Assembly: GCA_036351435.1 (NCBI GenBank)
Contig: JAZBPA010000144.1
Location: forward strand, 1-13,522
Direction: 5' to 3'
From: JAAUQA01 sp036351435
GTDB taxonomy: Bacteria > Pseudomonadota > Gammaproteobacteria > Competibacterales > Competibacteraceae
DNA: 13,522 nt
Of this stretch, positions 7,914 through 13,522 are shown one piece after another. Position 1 is the first letter of the stretch, and each line of letters begins with the position of its first letter. Below the pieces are notes generated by a model. That model saw only the letters and a program-made list of their open reading frames with translations, did not search any database and was not told the DNA's origin. The translations under genes and the position numbers were made by a program.

Positions 7914-8792
7914 TTGAGCACGGCAACCGCTATCGCCCAACTGACCACTGAAGCACAGTACCGGGAAGGCGAATCCTATCAAGCCGACATGAAAGCAATA
8001 GTCGCCTGCGAGGCTGCTTGCGCGTCTTGGCGTACTCGTGCGGCGCGCCTTCACGATGGGGTTAAATCAGCGCAGACGCTCTTTGAAGGCGAATTAGATC
8101 GATTTTCTGAGGTACAGACCGAATTACCGAATCGCTTTCATGATGATTGGTACAACCGATACGAAGGACTACGGTTATTAACCAAAACGCTGACTCAACT
8201 ACCTGATCAGTTAGCCAAGGTTTCAATGGAACAGTATCAGCAACCCTTGGATGCGCCGTTGACTGCTCAGCAATGGACCGATTTGTTACAGGACACAGGT
8301 GAATGGCCTAGTGCCTATAAGCGTCGTGAACAAATCCTAACTGAGCGCGGTAACGCCCGCTATCAACAGATATTTCAGGCACGCGAACAGCTTGTGCAGC
8401 TAAAGCAAGGCGTGTTGGATTGCATTGTTGAGTATGTCCTACCGGTATTGGATGGGCTTGACGAAGGCGAACGGCTTTCTCGCCCACTGATCGAAGCAAG
8501 CCGGCAGGAATCCACGGCAGTCGCCAATATCTTAATCGCCTGGCGCAACAGTTACGCGATTTTGCGCACCCAACTGTTACCCATTTTAGAGCAGGTCGGA
8601 ATTCGACAGATCACAATCAAGCCAGGGATGCTTATCGATTACTATCGTCATGAACCCTGTGCCGTGGAATTTGACCCGAATGCTGTCGCCGAATCCATTA
8701 ACGCGGAAGTCCGCAAAGGCTATGACTATGTGGACGAGGATGATCGGGTTTATGTGCTGCGGCCTGCACAGGTCGTTGTTTTCCAGCATTGA
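7914..8792 (+). CDS. GrpE-like nucleotide exchange factor with long N-terminal extension
   Basis: The C-terminal half of this 292-aa protein reads as GrpE. EYVLPVLDGLDEGERL (173-188) matches the LLPVLDNLERAL segment. AILRTQLLPILEQVGIRQI (215-233) matches the helix that ends in kkfGVe.i. FDPNAVAESI (253-262) and VRKGYDYVDEDDRVYVLRPA (266-285) followed by QVVV match the closing beta domain (qkGY...rvLRpA.VvV). GrpE drives ADP release from Hsp70. The first 165 residues have no recognised domain and are Gln/Glu-rich and probably helical, where ordinary GrpE has a shorter dimerising helix. The start is TTG at 7914: no other start codon lies between it and the Hsp70 stop, and GGAA sits upstream. 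An ATG start at 7989 is possible. It shares the reading frame of the Hsp70 gene, separated by one TAG and 36 nt. No J-domain gene is next to it. Confidence 0.75.
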   Translation: MSTATAIAQLTTEAQYREGESYQADMKAIVACEAACASWRTRAARLHDGVKSAQTLFEGELDRFSEVQTELPNRFHDDWYNRYEGLRLLTKTLTQLPDQLAKVSMEQYQQPLDAPLTAQQWTDLLQDTGEWPSAYKRREQILTERGNARYQQIFQAREQLVQLKQGVLDCIVEYVLPVLDGLDEGERLSRPLIEASRQESTAVANILIAWRNSYAILRTQLLPILEQVGIRQITIKPGMLIDYYRHEPCAVEFDPNAVAESINAEVRKGYDYVDEDDRVYVLRPAQVVVFQH

Positions 8793-8883
8793 GGCCGAGA
8801 AACTCCGGCAGTGGTTGACGACTCATTTAAGCCAGTCTTGGGGCCTTTGCTAAAAGGTTGAAGTTCTCTATTCCTAAATTGTA

Positions 8884-10071
8884 CTAGGCAACCTCAGTGG
8901 TTAGACAAACCCGGTTACGTCCCTGAGCCTTCGCCCGGTAAAGAGCCTCGTCCGCCGCCTTGAGGATGTTATCGAAGGTCTGGTCTCGGGTGGGATCAGA
9001 ACACGCCACCCCGAAACTGGCGCTCAGGCCCAGTGGTTCCCCACTGTCTTGCTGGACGCGGTGCGCCAACACCCGGCCACGCAATTTCTCGGCGATGTCC
9101 GTCGCCTGGACGCAGTTGGTCTCCGGCAGCAGGATCACAAATTCCTCTCCGCCGTAACGGGCTACTACATCTCCGGTACGCACGTTGCTGTGCAGCAGTC
9201 CAGCGAAGTCCGCCAGAACCCGATCCCCTAGCTGATGACCGTGGCGATCATTGAACTGTTTGAAGTGGTCGATATCGCAAATCACAATGGCGACCACCCG
9301 CCCACTGCGTTGTGCACGCGCTAGCTCCTTGTGACAGAATTCCTCCAGAACCCGGCGATTGTACACCTTGGTCAGGGGGTCTACCTTGGCCATCTCCCGC
9401 AGCTCCCGTTCCAGGTAGTCGCTGGCAATCCATATCACCATGAAGGTGACAAACAAGACGATAAACTGAGAAGTGATAACGGTGATGGCGTGTATGGCGC
9501 CCGCTTTCATGAAATCAAACAACGGTGCAGCGTCGCTGGTCAAAATCACTCGATAGACATGGAACAGCCCGATGCTAATAAAAGTAGCTACCAGGAACTG
9601 GACCGGCAGGGGCGCGAAGGTGCGATCGCTCTTCATCAAGCCGTATCCGGCGATGAAACAAAGCAGGGCGTAACAGGTCGAGAAGCCCATGATGCGCGCG
9701 TTGACGTTGGGTGCCTCGTAGGTGAAGTAGCTGAGGATGAACACCAGTAGGAGCAACCCCGCCCTGCTGAGATACTTTTCCCGGGGTAGGGAAACGTTGA
9801 GAAAGCGGAACAGCCCCTGGTAGGCCATGATCAGGGATAGGTAGATCAAGCTGTTGGCAATGACGATGGTGATGAAGTGCGGCAGTTCGTGGCGCATGCC
9901 AAGCAGCACGTACCCCAAACCCATAATGACAAAGCCGCTGCCCACCAGGGCCAGAGACCGGAACCTGTTGTGCTTGATAGCGAACACCACCAAGCCGAAA
10001 CCAAGAATGAACGAGAACAGCAGAGTGACGAAGGAGAGGGTGCGGAAGTCTAGGGCGACGACGGCGTTCAT
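8884..10071 (-). CDS. membrane-bound diguanylate cyclase (GGDEF protein)
   Basis: The protein makes cyclic di-GMP from two GTP at the inner membrane. Counting from the ATG at 10071 (395 aa), the first 215 or so residues hold about seven hydrophobic segments (near 12-32, 40-58, 65-85, 103-116, 128-146, 157-175 and 194-216) and no recognised ligand-binding domain. A short linker leads to DPLTKVYNRR (231-240), which opens the GGDEF domain. CDIDHFKQFND carries the metal-binding Asp266, the active loop is RYGGEEF with GGEEF at 307-311, and RTGD (298-301) is the inhibitory RxxD site five residues upstream, so product inhibition is likely. The ending AADEALYRAKAQGRNRV is intact. A TTG at 10086 would add five residues; the ATG is preferred, although neither has a good Shine-Dalgarno. 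It stands alone and converges with the GrpE-like gene. The signal it senses is unknown. Confidence 0.92.
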   Translation of the reverse strand: MNAVVALDFRTLSFVTLLFSFILGFGLVVFAIKHNRFRSLALVGSGFVIMGLGYVLLGMRHELPHFITIVIANSLIYLSLIMAYQGLFRFLNVSLPREKYLSRAGLLLLVFILSYFTYEAPNVNARIMGFSTCYALLCFIAGYGLMKSDRTFAPLPVQFLVATFISIGLFHVYRVILTSDAAPLFDFMKAGAIHAITVITSQFIVLFVTFMVIWIASDYLERELREMAKVDPLTKVYNRRVLEEFCHKELARAQRSGRVVAIVICDIDHFKQFNDRHGHQLGDRVLADFAGLLHSNVRTGDVVARYGGEEFVILLPETNCVQATDIAEKLRGRVLAHRVQQDSGEPLGLSASFGVACSDPTRDQTFDNILKAADEALYRAKAQGRNRVCLTTEVA

Positions 10072-10131
10072 TGTAGTGCAGGACAAAAAGTTGTAGCCAT
10101 CGTCTTACTTTAGCTTACAACGCTTGTTGAA

Positions 10132-10398
10132 TTATGCGGCTATTTGCCAACGATAGTGTGTTTTAAAGTCATTGAAACAACCTTCGCAGACCCACCGATA
10201 TCTGTCGTTGGTGCAGTAACCTTTAAATAACACGCCTTCTTCGACGCTAGGCGGTTCTACAAATTCAGCGAAGCAAAGCTCGCAATGATCATGGTCCCAG
10301 TCTTCTCGATAGCGGGTATATGCTTGTTTGGAAAAGGCGAGATCGTTAAGGAAATCGCCGCCGTTGGATAACCGCCAATCTTCTTGTTCTTCTGTCAC
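10132..10398 (-). CDS. small Cys/His-rich putative zinc-binding protein
   Basis: This 88-aa protein contains DHDHCELCFAEF (35-46) and YCTNDRYRWVCEGCFNDF (61-78). The pairs C39/C42 and C71/C74, helped by C62, H36 and H38, look like a two-knuckle zinc ribbon. The aromatic-rich spacing GYCTNDRYRWVCEGCF looks conserved-family-like, and I believe similar hypothetical proteins occur in many bacteria, but I cannot name a function. The start is GTG at 10396-10398 with no clear Shine-Dalgarno, so the exact N-terminus is uncertain; the cysteine region would be unaffected. The gene lies between the diguanylate cyclase and the DUF6559-like gene, all on the minus strand, with spacers of 60 and 112 nt. An operon is not obvious. 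Confidence 0.65.
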   Translation of the reverse strand: MTEEQEDWRLSNGGDFLNDLAFSKQAYTRYREDWDHDHCELCFAEFVEPPSVEEGVLFKGYCTNDRYRWVCEGCFNDFKTHYRWQIAA

Positions 10399-10442
10399 TG
10401 GAGGTGTTGTCTAGACGCCAAACGTCTCACATCACCGAAAGA

Positions 10443-10475
10443 AAAAAGCAGAGCGACAAAGAAGCAGTGCTTTTT
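10443..10475 (-). terminator. possible terminator after the DUF6559-like gene
   Basis: AAAAAGCA (10443-10450) and TGCTTTTT (10468-10475) are perfect inverted copies around a 17-nt loop. On the minus strand the stem ends in a run of T, 35 nt after the stop of the gene at 10511. The stem is AT-rich and the loop long, so it is a weak candidate. Confidence 0.3.
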
Positions 10476-10510
10476 GCTGTCCGAGTGCGTTTGCCCTGTT
10501 AAATACAATT

Positions 10511-10900
10511 TTAATCACCATCGCCTCCATCTGCGCCTCCACCATCGCCTCCATCTGCATCAAAGCCTCCGCCATATGTAGAAGAAACTGTTGCTATATC
10601 GGAGATTTCAAAACCGCTATTTCCATGAAAATGCTGATCTGCTATTTCAGAGCGTATCGCATCATAATCGCAACTTTCGCCAATTTCTTGGTGATAGAGC
10701 TCAAATGACTCCCGACTCGAAAACATTGCAATACCGTAACAAGCATCCGAAACACTGAGACCTGAGCGCTCGATTGTTCTCTTAACTTGTTCAGGAGTAT
10801 AGGTTTTTGCTTTCCCATAATCTTTGGCCAACAAACTCGGAAGCCTCTTTATATACGACTTTATGGCTCTTTTTCGTTTGAAGTTTGTAACTAGCTCCAC
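10511..10900 (-). CDS. DUF6559-like small protein with Gly/Asp-rich repeat tail
   Basis: This 129-aa protein has a basic start (KRKRAIKSYIKRLPSLLAKD, 8-27), then YGKAKTYTPEQVKRTIERSG (28-47), CYGIAMFSSRESFELYHQEI (54-73) and GESCDYDAIRSEIAD (74-88). I recognise this as the pattern of the DUF6559 family, recalled without a search; its function is unknown. The last 20 residues are almost only Gly, Asp and Ala (tail about 110-129), encoded by a short tandem repeat. The start is GTG at 10898-10900, fixed by a good GGAGG at 10911-10907 with a 6-nt spacer. Such glycine-rich tails often make flexible or surface-exposed ends, but no signal peptide is visible. AT content is higher than in the neighbouring cyclase and DUF1552 genes. 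Confidence 0.7.
   Translation of the reverse strand: MELVTNFKRKRAIKSYIKRLPSLLAKDYGKAKTYTPEQVKRTIERSGLSVSDACYGIAMFSSRESFELYHQEIGESCDYDAIRSEIADQHFHGNSGFEISDIATVSSTYGGGFDADGGDGGGADGGDGD
10516..10558. repeat. 19-bp direct repeat, period 24, in the DUF6559-like tail
   Basis: CACCATCGCCTCCATCTGC occurs at 10516-10534 and again exactly at 10540-10558. It encodes the Ala-Asp-Gly-Gly-Asp-Gly units at the end of the protein on the minus strand, with a third degenerate unit beyond. Repeat number here could vary by slippage. Confidence 0.8.
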
Positions 10901-10906
10901 ATTTTA

Positions 10907-10911
10907 CCTCC
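10907..10911 (-). promoter_or_regulatory. Shine-Dalgarno that decides the GTG start of the DUF6559-like gene
   Basis: GGAGG on the minus strand (10911-10907) stands 6 nt before the GTG at 10900-10898. An ATG overlapping this site in another frame runs into a stop after three codons, so GTG is the real start. Confidence 0.65.
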
Positions 10912-10924
10912 ATCTGGCATCAAA

Positions 10925-11110
10925 CAAGTACCGTAGGATGTGGTGAGGACACGAACCGCATCGCTCGTGTTAATTGCTGTGTATCGTTTAACACAGTTTA
11001 CGCTGAAAACAGCGTCCCTGAATGCGGATATTCAGTCATTATTTGGGTAGTTCGTTTTTGCCGAAATTCAATTGATGCGGTTCGTACCTCACCACATCCT
11101 ACCGTGCTTG
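10925..11110. repeat. 186-bp inverted-repeat element with three internal hairpins (MITE-like)
   Basis: The outer arms 10925-10962 and 11074-11110 are inverted copies of about 37 bp that share the core GTAGGATGTGGTGAGG and ACGAACCGCATC, with two mismatches plus a small indel. Between them lie three perfect hairpins in a row: GTGTTAA/TTAACAC (10967-10973 and 10988-10994), ACGCTG/CAGCGT with an AAAA loop (11000-11015), and CTGAAT/ATTCAG (11018-11035). No ORF is supported inside. The layout suggests a miniature inverted-repeat element or another dispersed structured repeat. Other copies cannot be checked from one window. No clear target-site duplication is seen, though TA occurs near both tips. 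Confidence 0.7.
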
Positions 11111-11197
11111 GCGGACCCGATAGATGGTTGACGTCTCACAGTCGACCGCCTCGGCGATCCGCGTGTTATCCCAACTCGCAAGTAATGCATCATTAGC
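11099..11197 (-). pseudogene. remnant resembling the N-terminal HTH of an IS630-family transposase
   Basis: On the minus strand the frame from 11197 reads ANDALLASWDNTRIAEAV (codons 1-18) and then DCETSTIYRVRQAR before a TAG at 11101-11099. The pattern S/W-x-x-x-x-IAEAV-x(3)STIYRVRQ is what the helix-turn-helix start of IS630-type transposases looks like (normally followed by RFVEEGL). The match breaks exactly where the right arm of the inverted-repeat element begins, and the left flank of that element does not continue it. Only about 32 residues remain and no terminal repeats of an IS are visible, so this is a scrap. The identification is by eye and moderate. Confidence 0.42.
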
Positions 11198-11239
11198 ATT
11201 ACAATCGAAGTGGAAAATAACTCAGTGAGGTAAGCCCCC

Positions 11240-11309
11240 GGCTTTGCCCTTGTCCTTACCCAAATTGCCTTCATTTACTAGAGTAGGCAAGATCAGAGAG
11301 GGCAAAGCC
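11240..11309 (+). promoter_or_regulatory. 11-bp inverted repeat enclosing the leader of the antitoxin remnant
   Basis: GGCTTTGCCCT (11240-11250) and AGGGCAAAGCC (11299-11309) are perfect inverted copies; the second ends directly before the ATG at 11310 and includes part of its Shine-Dalgarno. A smaller nested pair, TTGCCT (11265-11270) and AGGCAA (11285-11290), lies inside. As RNA this could fold and hide the ribosome site; as DNA it could be an operator for an autoregulating AbrB-type protein. Confidence 0.4.
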
Positions 11310-11552
11310 ATGACCACGCTGACCGTTACTACACGGGGGCAGGTGACGTTTCGGAAAGAGGTACTGCAACATCTCGGCATCAAGCCGGGTGACAAGATCG
11401 AGCTGAAGCTGTTGCCGAGGGGACGGGGTCTGCTCAAAGCGGCCCAGCCTATGTGAACCATTGCCGAGTTCATCGGCTTGCTCGCGGGCCGAACCCCGAA
11501 AGTTGCCGCCATTGAGGAGATCAGCAGCCCGCGGTTGGGCCAGCTACCTTAG
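11310..11552 (+). pseudogene. decayed AbrB/VapB-type antitoxin gene
   Basis: From the ATG at 11310, with GAGAGG just upstream, the first 48 codons read TTLTVTTRGQVTFRKEVLQH, LGIKPGDKIELKLLPRGRG and LLKAAQPM. This is the SpoVT/AbrB swapped-hairpin DNA-binding domain of small antitoxins. A TGA at 11454-11456 then interrupts the gene. Reading on in the same frame gives TIAEFIGLLAGRTPKVAAIE and EIS, the usual C-terminal, toxin-binding part of this antitoxin family. After that the family ending (AAARGWA-like) is found only in the next frame, so a second lesion, a one-base frameshift near 11513-11530, is likely. The TAG at 11550-11552 closes the original frame. A 48-aa DNA-binding fragment could still be made. 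No VapC/PIN toxin frame follows in 11553-11650. Confidence 0.68.
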
Positions 11553-11613
11553 GTTCTGTTGACACTTCAATGAGTCCGGATATGGAAAGCGACTAATACA
11601 TCCCTGTAGGCTC

Positions 11614-11635
11614 ACTGCGGTATCCCCACCGCAGT
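11614..11635. terminator. hairpin after the DUF1552 gene, possible terminator
   Basis: ACTGCGGT (11614-11621) and ACCGCAGT (11628-11635) form a perfect 8-bp stem with a 6-nt loop, 15 nt beyond the DUF1552 stop on the minus strand. No T-run follows on either strand, so intrinsic termination is doubtful. Confidence 0.3.
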
Positions 11636-11649
11636 CGGTCTTGTCACAT

Positions 11650-12927
11650 TTACCCGCTCATCAAGCCCGGTAAACCACCCAAACCGTGGCCGCTGTAACC
11701 AAAGCTGTCAATCGGTAAGCCCATACCATTGGCAATACTGACCAGCAGCTTGCTATGGGTTTCCTCGGGATAATCCAGATAGCGCCCGGTGGATAAACTA
11801 CCGCCCCCGCTGCCGGCCAGAATGAACGGCATATTGCGGTGATCATGGCGGTTGCTGTCACCCAACTCAGAAAACAAAAACACCAGGCAGCAGTCCAGCA
11901 AACTGCCGTCGCCATAGGGCCGGTCTGCCAGTAATTGGATAAATTCAGCGAATTGTCCCGTGTACCAGCGTTTCAATTTGACAAAATCGTCAGCGCCCTG
12001 AGTGTCTGGATTGCCGTAATGTGAAGCGTCGTGATGGCGCTGACTGGAACCGGTCCACGCCATGCGGGTCGGGCTGACGGGATGCGACCACTGCAATGAT
12101 ACGACATCGGTATGATCACAACTCAAGGCCAGGGTCGCCAATTCCATTTGTAATTGGCCCATCAAGCGAAAGTTTTCCTCCCGGTTATATACCGGCGGAT
12201 AACCGTGCCAACCTTCGGGAACGGTAAGGCCCTCGTCGTTCCAGCCACTCGTGGAACACGCCTGTTGCACATCGGGGCTGACCAGGCGCTGCTCCAACTC
12301 GCGCAAGGCATCCAGGTGCAGCTCTAGCTTGCTCGTTTCCGCCACTCCCAAGCGGCTCTGCAAGCCGGCCAGATCACCCATAGCAGCATCCAAGATACTG
12401 CCGGTCGGATCATTGCTGCCGCCGTCACCCCCGGCGGTGCCAAACACCGACTCGAAGGCATTGATGGGATTGTCTTCCGGGGTGCGCACCTTGGAGCCTG
12501 GCAGATAGGAGAAGTTTTTGCCGCCGTTTTGAAAATTGGCCGCTACGCCCAGATACAGCGACGAAATCGGCCTTGCCGTCGGCAATGACTGCGCCAGCAG
12601 CACATCCAGGGACAGATCAGCATTGCCTGTGACGACCTTGGCCATACCACCTTCATGGGTAGCGCCCCCCTCGTACATGGTCAAGCCGGAGACAAATACA
12701 CAGTGTTGACGCACAGCGGCCAACGGCTCGGTCATGGTTGAGAGGGTAAAGTCGAACTCGGTGCCGGTCGGATGCCAAAATGACGGAATACAACCGTCGG
12801 GAATGTAGACGAAAATGGCCTTTTTGGCTCCAGTTCCTGCCAGTACCGGGCGCAGATCAAAGCCCATAGCCAGTGGCACGGTGGCACTCAGGCTTTGCAG
12901 AAAGCGGCGGCGATTCATCATAGGCAT
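11650..12927 (-). CDS. DUF1552 domain protein with twin-arginine-type leader
   Basis: This 425-aa protein begins MPMMNRRRFLQSLSATVPLA, with a twin-arginine motif (RRRFLQ) followed by a mildly hydrophobic stretch, so export by the Tat pathway is likely. Blocks typical of DUF1552 are IFVYIPDGCIPSFWHPTG (38-55), VFVSGLTMYEGGATHEGGMA (76-95), LELHLDALRELEQRL (202-216), MELATLALSCDHTDVVSLQW (260-279), HHDASHY, and the closing HDHRNMPFILAGSGGG. The family has no firmly established activity; its genes regularly sit next to DUF1592/DUF1588/DUF1585 proteins, as here. The start overlaps the stop of the upstream gene by one base (TGATG), and a strong GAGGAG lies 8 nt before the ATG. The protein looks complete. 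A metal-dependent hydrolase-like fold has been suggested for relatives, but I would not assign it. Confidence 0.88.
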   Translation of the reverse strand: MPMMNRRRFLQSLSATVPLAMGFDLRPVLAGTGAKKAIFVYIPDGCIPSFWHPTGTEFDFTLSTMTEPLAAVRQHCVFVSGLTMYEGGATHEGGMAKVVTGNADLSLDVLLAQSLPTARPISSLYLGVAANFQNGGKNFSYLPGSKVRTPEDNPINAFESVFGTAGGDGGSNDPTGSILDAAMGDLAGLQSRLGVAETSKLELHLDALRELEQRLVSPDVQQACSTSGWNDEGLTVPEGWHGYPPVYNREENFRLMGQLQMELATLALSCDHTDVVSLQWSHPVSPTRMAWTGSSQRHHDASHYGNPDTQGADDFVKLKRWYTGQFAEFIQLLADRPYGDGSLLDCCLVFLFSELGDSNRHDHRNMPFILAGSGGGSLSTGRYLDYPEETHSKLLVSIANGMGLPIDSFGYSGHGLGGLPGLMSG

Positions 12928-13522
12928 CAGCGGTTCTCCTCAGTCACATCCCGGCGCAGATCGAAGGTGGGCGCGGTTACCAGGCCGAGTAACAGGGTCC
13001 GCAGATCGTAGCCACTGTCGGCAAAGCGTTGGTGTAGATTGACGATGCGGCACTGGTCCGCGGCACCGTTGGCGTAACCGAAGGCGAAGCGATGGTACTG
13101 GGTCGCCAGACATTGGGTCGCCGATTGGCTGGTGGAGATCAAGTCGCTCAATTCTCCGATACCTTGGAATGGCATCAGCGTCACCGGCGCTTGTAGGTCG
13201 GTGGCATCGAAATCCTCCAGACCGCGTAGTTCTCCGCTGTCATCGACGGCGATACCGTTTTCCAATTCACGGTAGCTACCGGCGCCGTCATAGCGCTCGA
13301 AGCCGAAGCCGACCCCGTCGATATACTGGTGACAGACCTGACAGAATGGCGATTCGCTGTGCACCGCAAACCGTTCTCGGGTCGTCAGATTGGGGTCCAG
13401 GCCCGGCGGGGTGTTATCGACGGTTGGCGGCGGTGCTGGCATAGCGTGACATAGCACCCGCTTGCGCACGAACACACCTCGACGTACCGGCGAGGCATCG
13501 TCGGCATGGGCATGATGCGCCA
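12927..13522 (-). CDS. DUF1588/DUF1585 cytochrome-like protein, C-terminal part (partial)
   Basis: The frame is open from the window edge (base 13520) to a TGA at 12929-12927 and gives the last 197 residues; the N-terminus lies outside. It reads DDASPVRRGVFVRKRVLC (7-24) and PAPPPTVDNTPPGLDPNLTT, the DUF1588 pattern of a conserved RG(V)(F/W)V segment before Pro-rich residues. ESPFCQVCHQYIDGVGFGFE follows, where CQVCH is a CxxCH haem c-type motif, then FERYDGAGSYRE, and a DUF1585 ending with CLATQYHRFAFGYANG and LRTLLLGLVTAPTFDLRRD. These multidomain proteins (with DUF1587/DUF1592 upstream) are common in Planctomycetes and some Proteobacteria and are predicted to be exported. Pairing with the DUF1552 gene and the one-base overlap show joint expression. 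Role unknown. A GTG at 13475 is in frame but not the true start, as homology continues upstream of it. Confidence 0.85.
   Translation of the reverse strand, partial: AHHAHADDASPVRRGVFVRKRVLCHAMPAPPPTVDNTPPGLDPNLTTRERFAVHSESPFCQVCHQYIDGVGFGFERYDGAGSYRELENGIAVDDSGELRGLEDFDATDLQAPVTLMPFQGIGELSDLISTSQSATQCLATQYHRFAFGYANGAADQCRIVNLHQRFADSGYDLRTLLLGLVTAPTFDLRRDVTEENR

Noticed and set aside
8844..8857. Hairpin CCTTT-GCTA-AAAGG between the converging GrpE-like and cyclase genes
   Set aside because: Only five AT-rich base pairs and no T-run, too weak to call a terminator.
9331..9750. Open frame of 139 codons on the plus strand opposite the diguanylate cyclase
   Set aside because: The opposite strand encodes an intact GGDEF protein; the product here shows no family pattern.
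11244..11309. Upstream extension of the antitoxin frame to a non-ATG start at 11244
   Set aside because: The family begins at MTTLTV, the ATG at 11310 has a good Shine-Dalgarno, and the extension is not antitoxin-like.
11454..11456. TGA in the antitoxin read as selenocysteine
   Set aside because: The family has no conserved Cys at this place, no SECIS-like hairpin follows closely, and a second lesion downstream points to decay.
11553..11580. GGTTCTGTTGACA just after the antitoxin remnant as an insertion sequence end
   Set aside because: It recalls some IS terminal repeats, but no inverted partner or transposase was found in the window.

Overview
The window looks like a chromosomal stretch of a gammaproteobacterium with roughly balanced GC. 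It has several short transcription units on both strands. The taxonomic guess is weak. It rests on the gene mix (egtBD, a small protein resembling the DUF6559 family, a GGDEF protein, a DUF1552/DUF1588 pair) and on general codon usage, because no rRNA, tRNA or strong marker gene is present.

Left part (1-2184): the C-terminal tail of an ADP-forming acyl-CoA synthetase ends at 121. Converging on it is a two-gene minus-strand operon, an ABC/AAA15-type ATPase followed with a 14-nt overlap by an RloB-like TOPRIM protein. This is the architecture of RloA/RloB and AbiL-type phage defence modules. A 187-nt divergent intergenic region separates it from the next block.

Centre (2372-8792, all plus strand): first a 488-aa membrane-anchored protein with a C-terminal Sm-like segment, which I cannot name. 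Next comes egtB-egtD, coupled by a TAATG junction, encoding the sulfoxide synthase and the histidine trimethyltransferase of ergothioneine synthesis. Last is a chaperone pair: a short Hsp70 that ends after the beta substrate-binding domain and, 36 nt downstream, a 292-aa protein whose C-terminal half reads as GrpE. The Hsp70 and its apparent private nucleotide exchange factor are the most unusual system here.

Right part (8884-13522, mostly minus strand): a seven-helix membrane diguanylate cyclase, a small cysteine-rich protein, and a DUF6559-like protein with a repetitive Gly/Asp tail. Then comes a worn region (about 10900-11650) holding a 186-bp multi-hairpin inverted-repeat element, a remnant resembling the IS630 transposase N-terminus, and a decayed AbrB/VapB antitoxin gene. 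The window ends in a translationally coupled pair: the C-terminal part of a DUF1588/DUF1585 (planctomycete-cytochrome-like) protein with a CxxCH motif, and a DUF1552 protein with a twin-arginine leader.

No tRNA, rRNA, CRISPR array, riboswitch or complete insertion sequence was seen.
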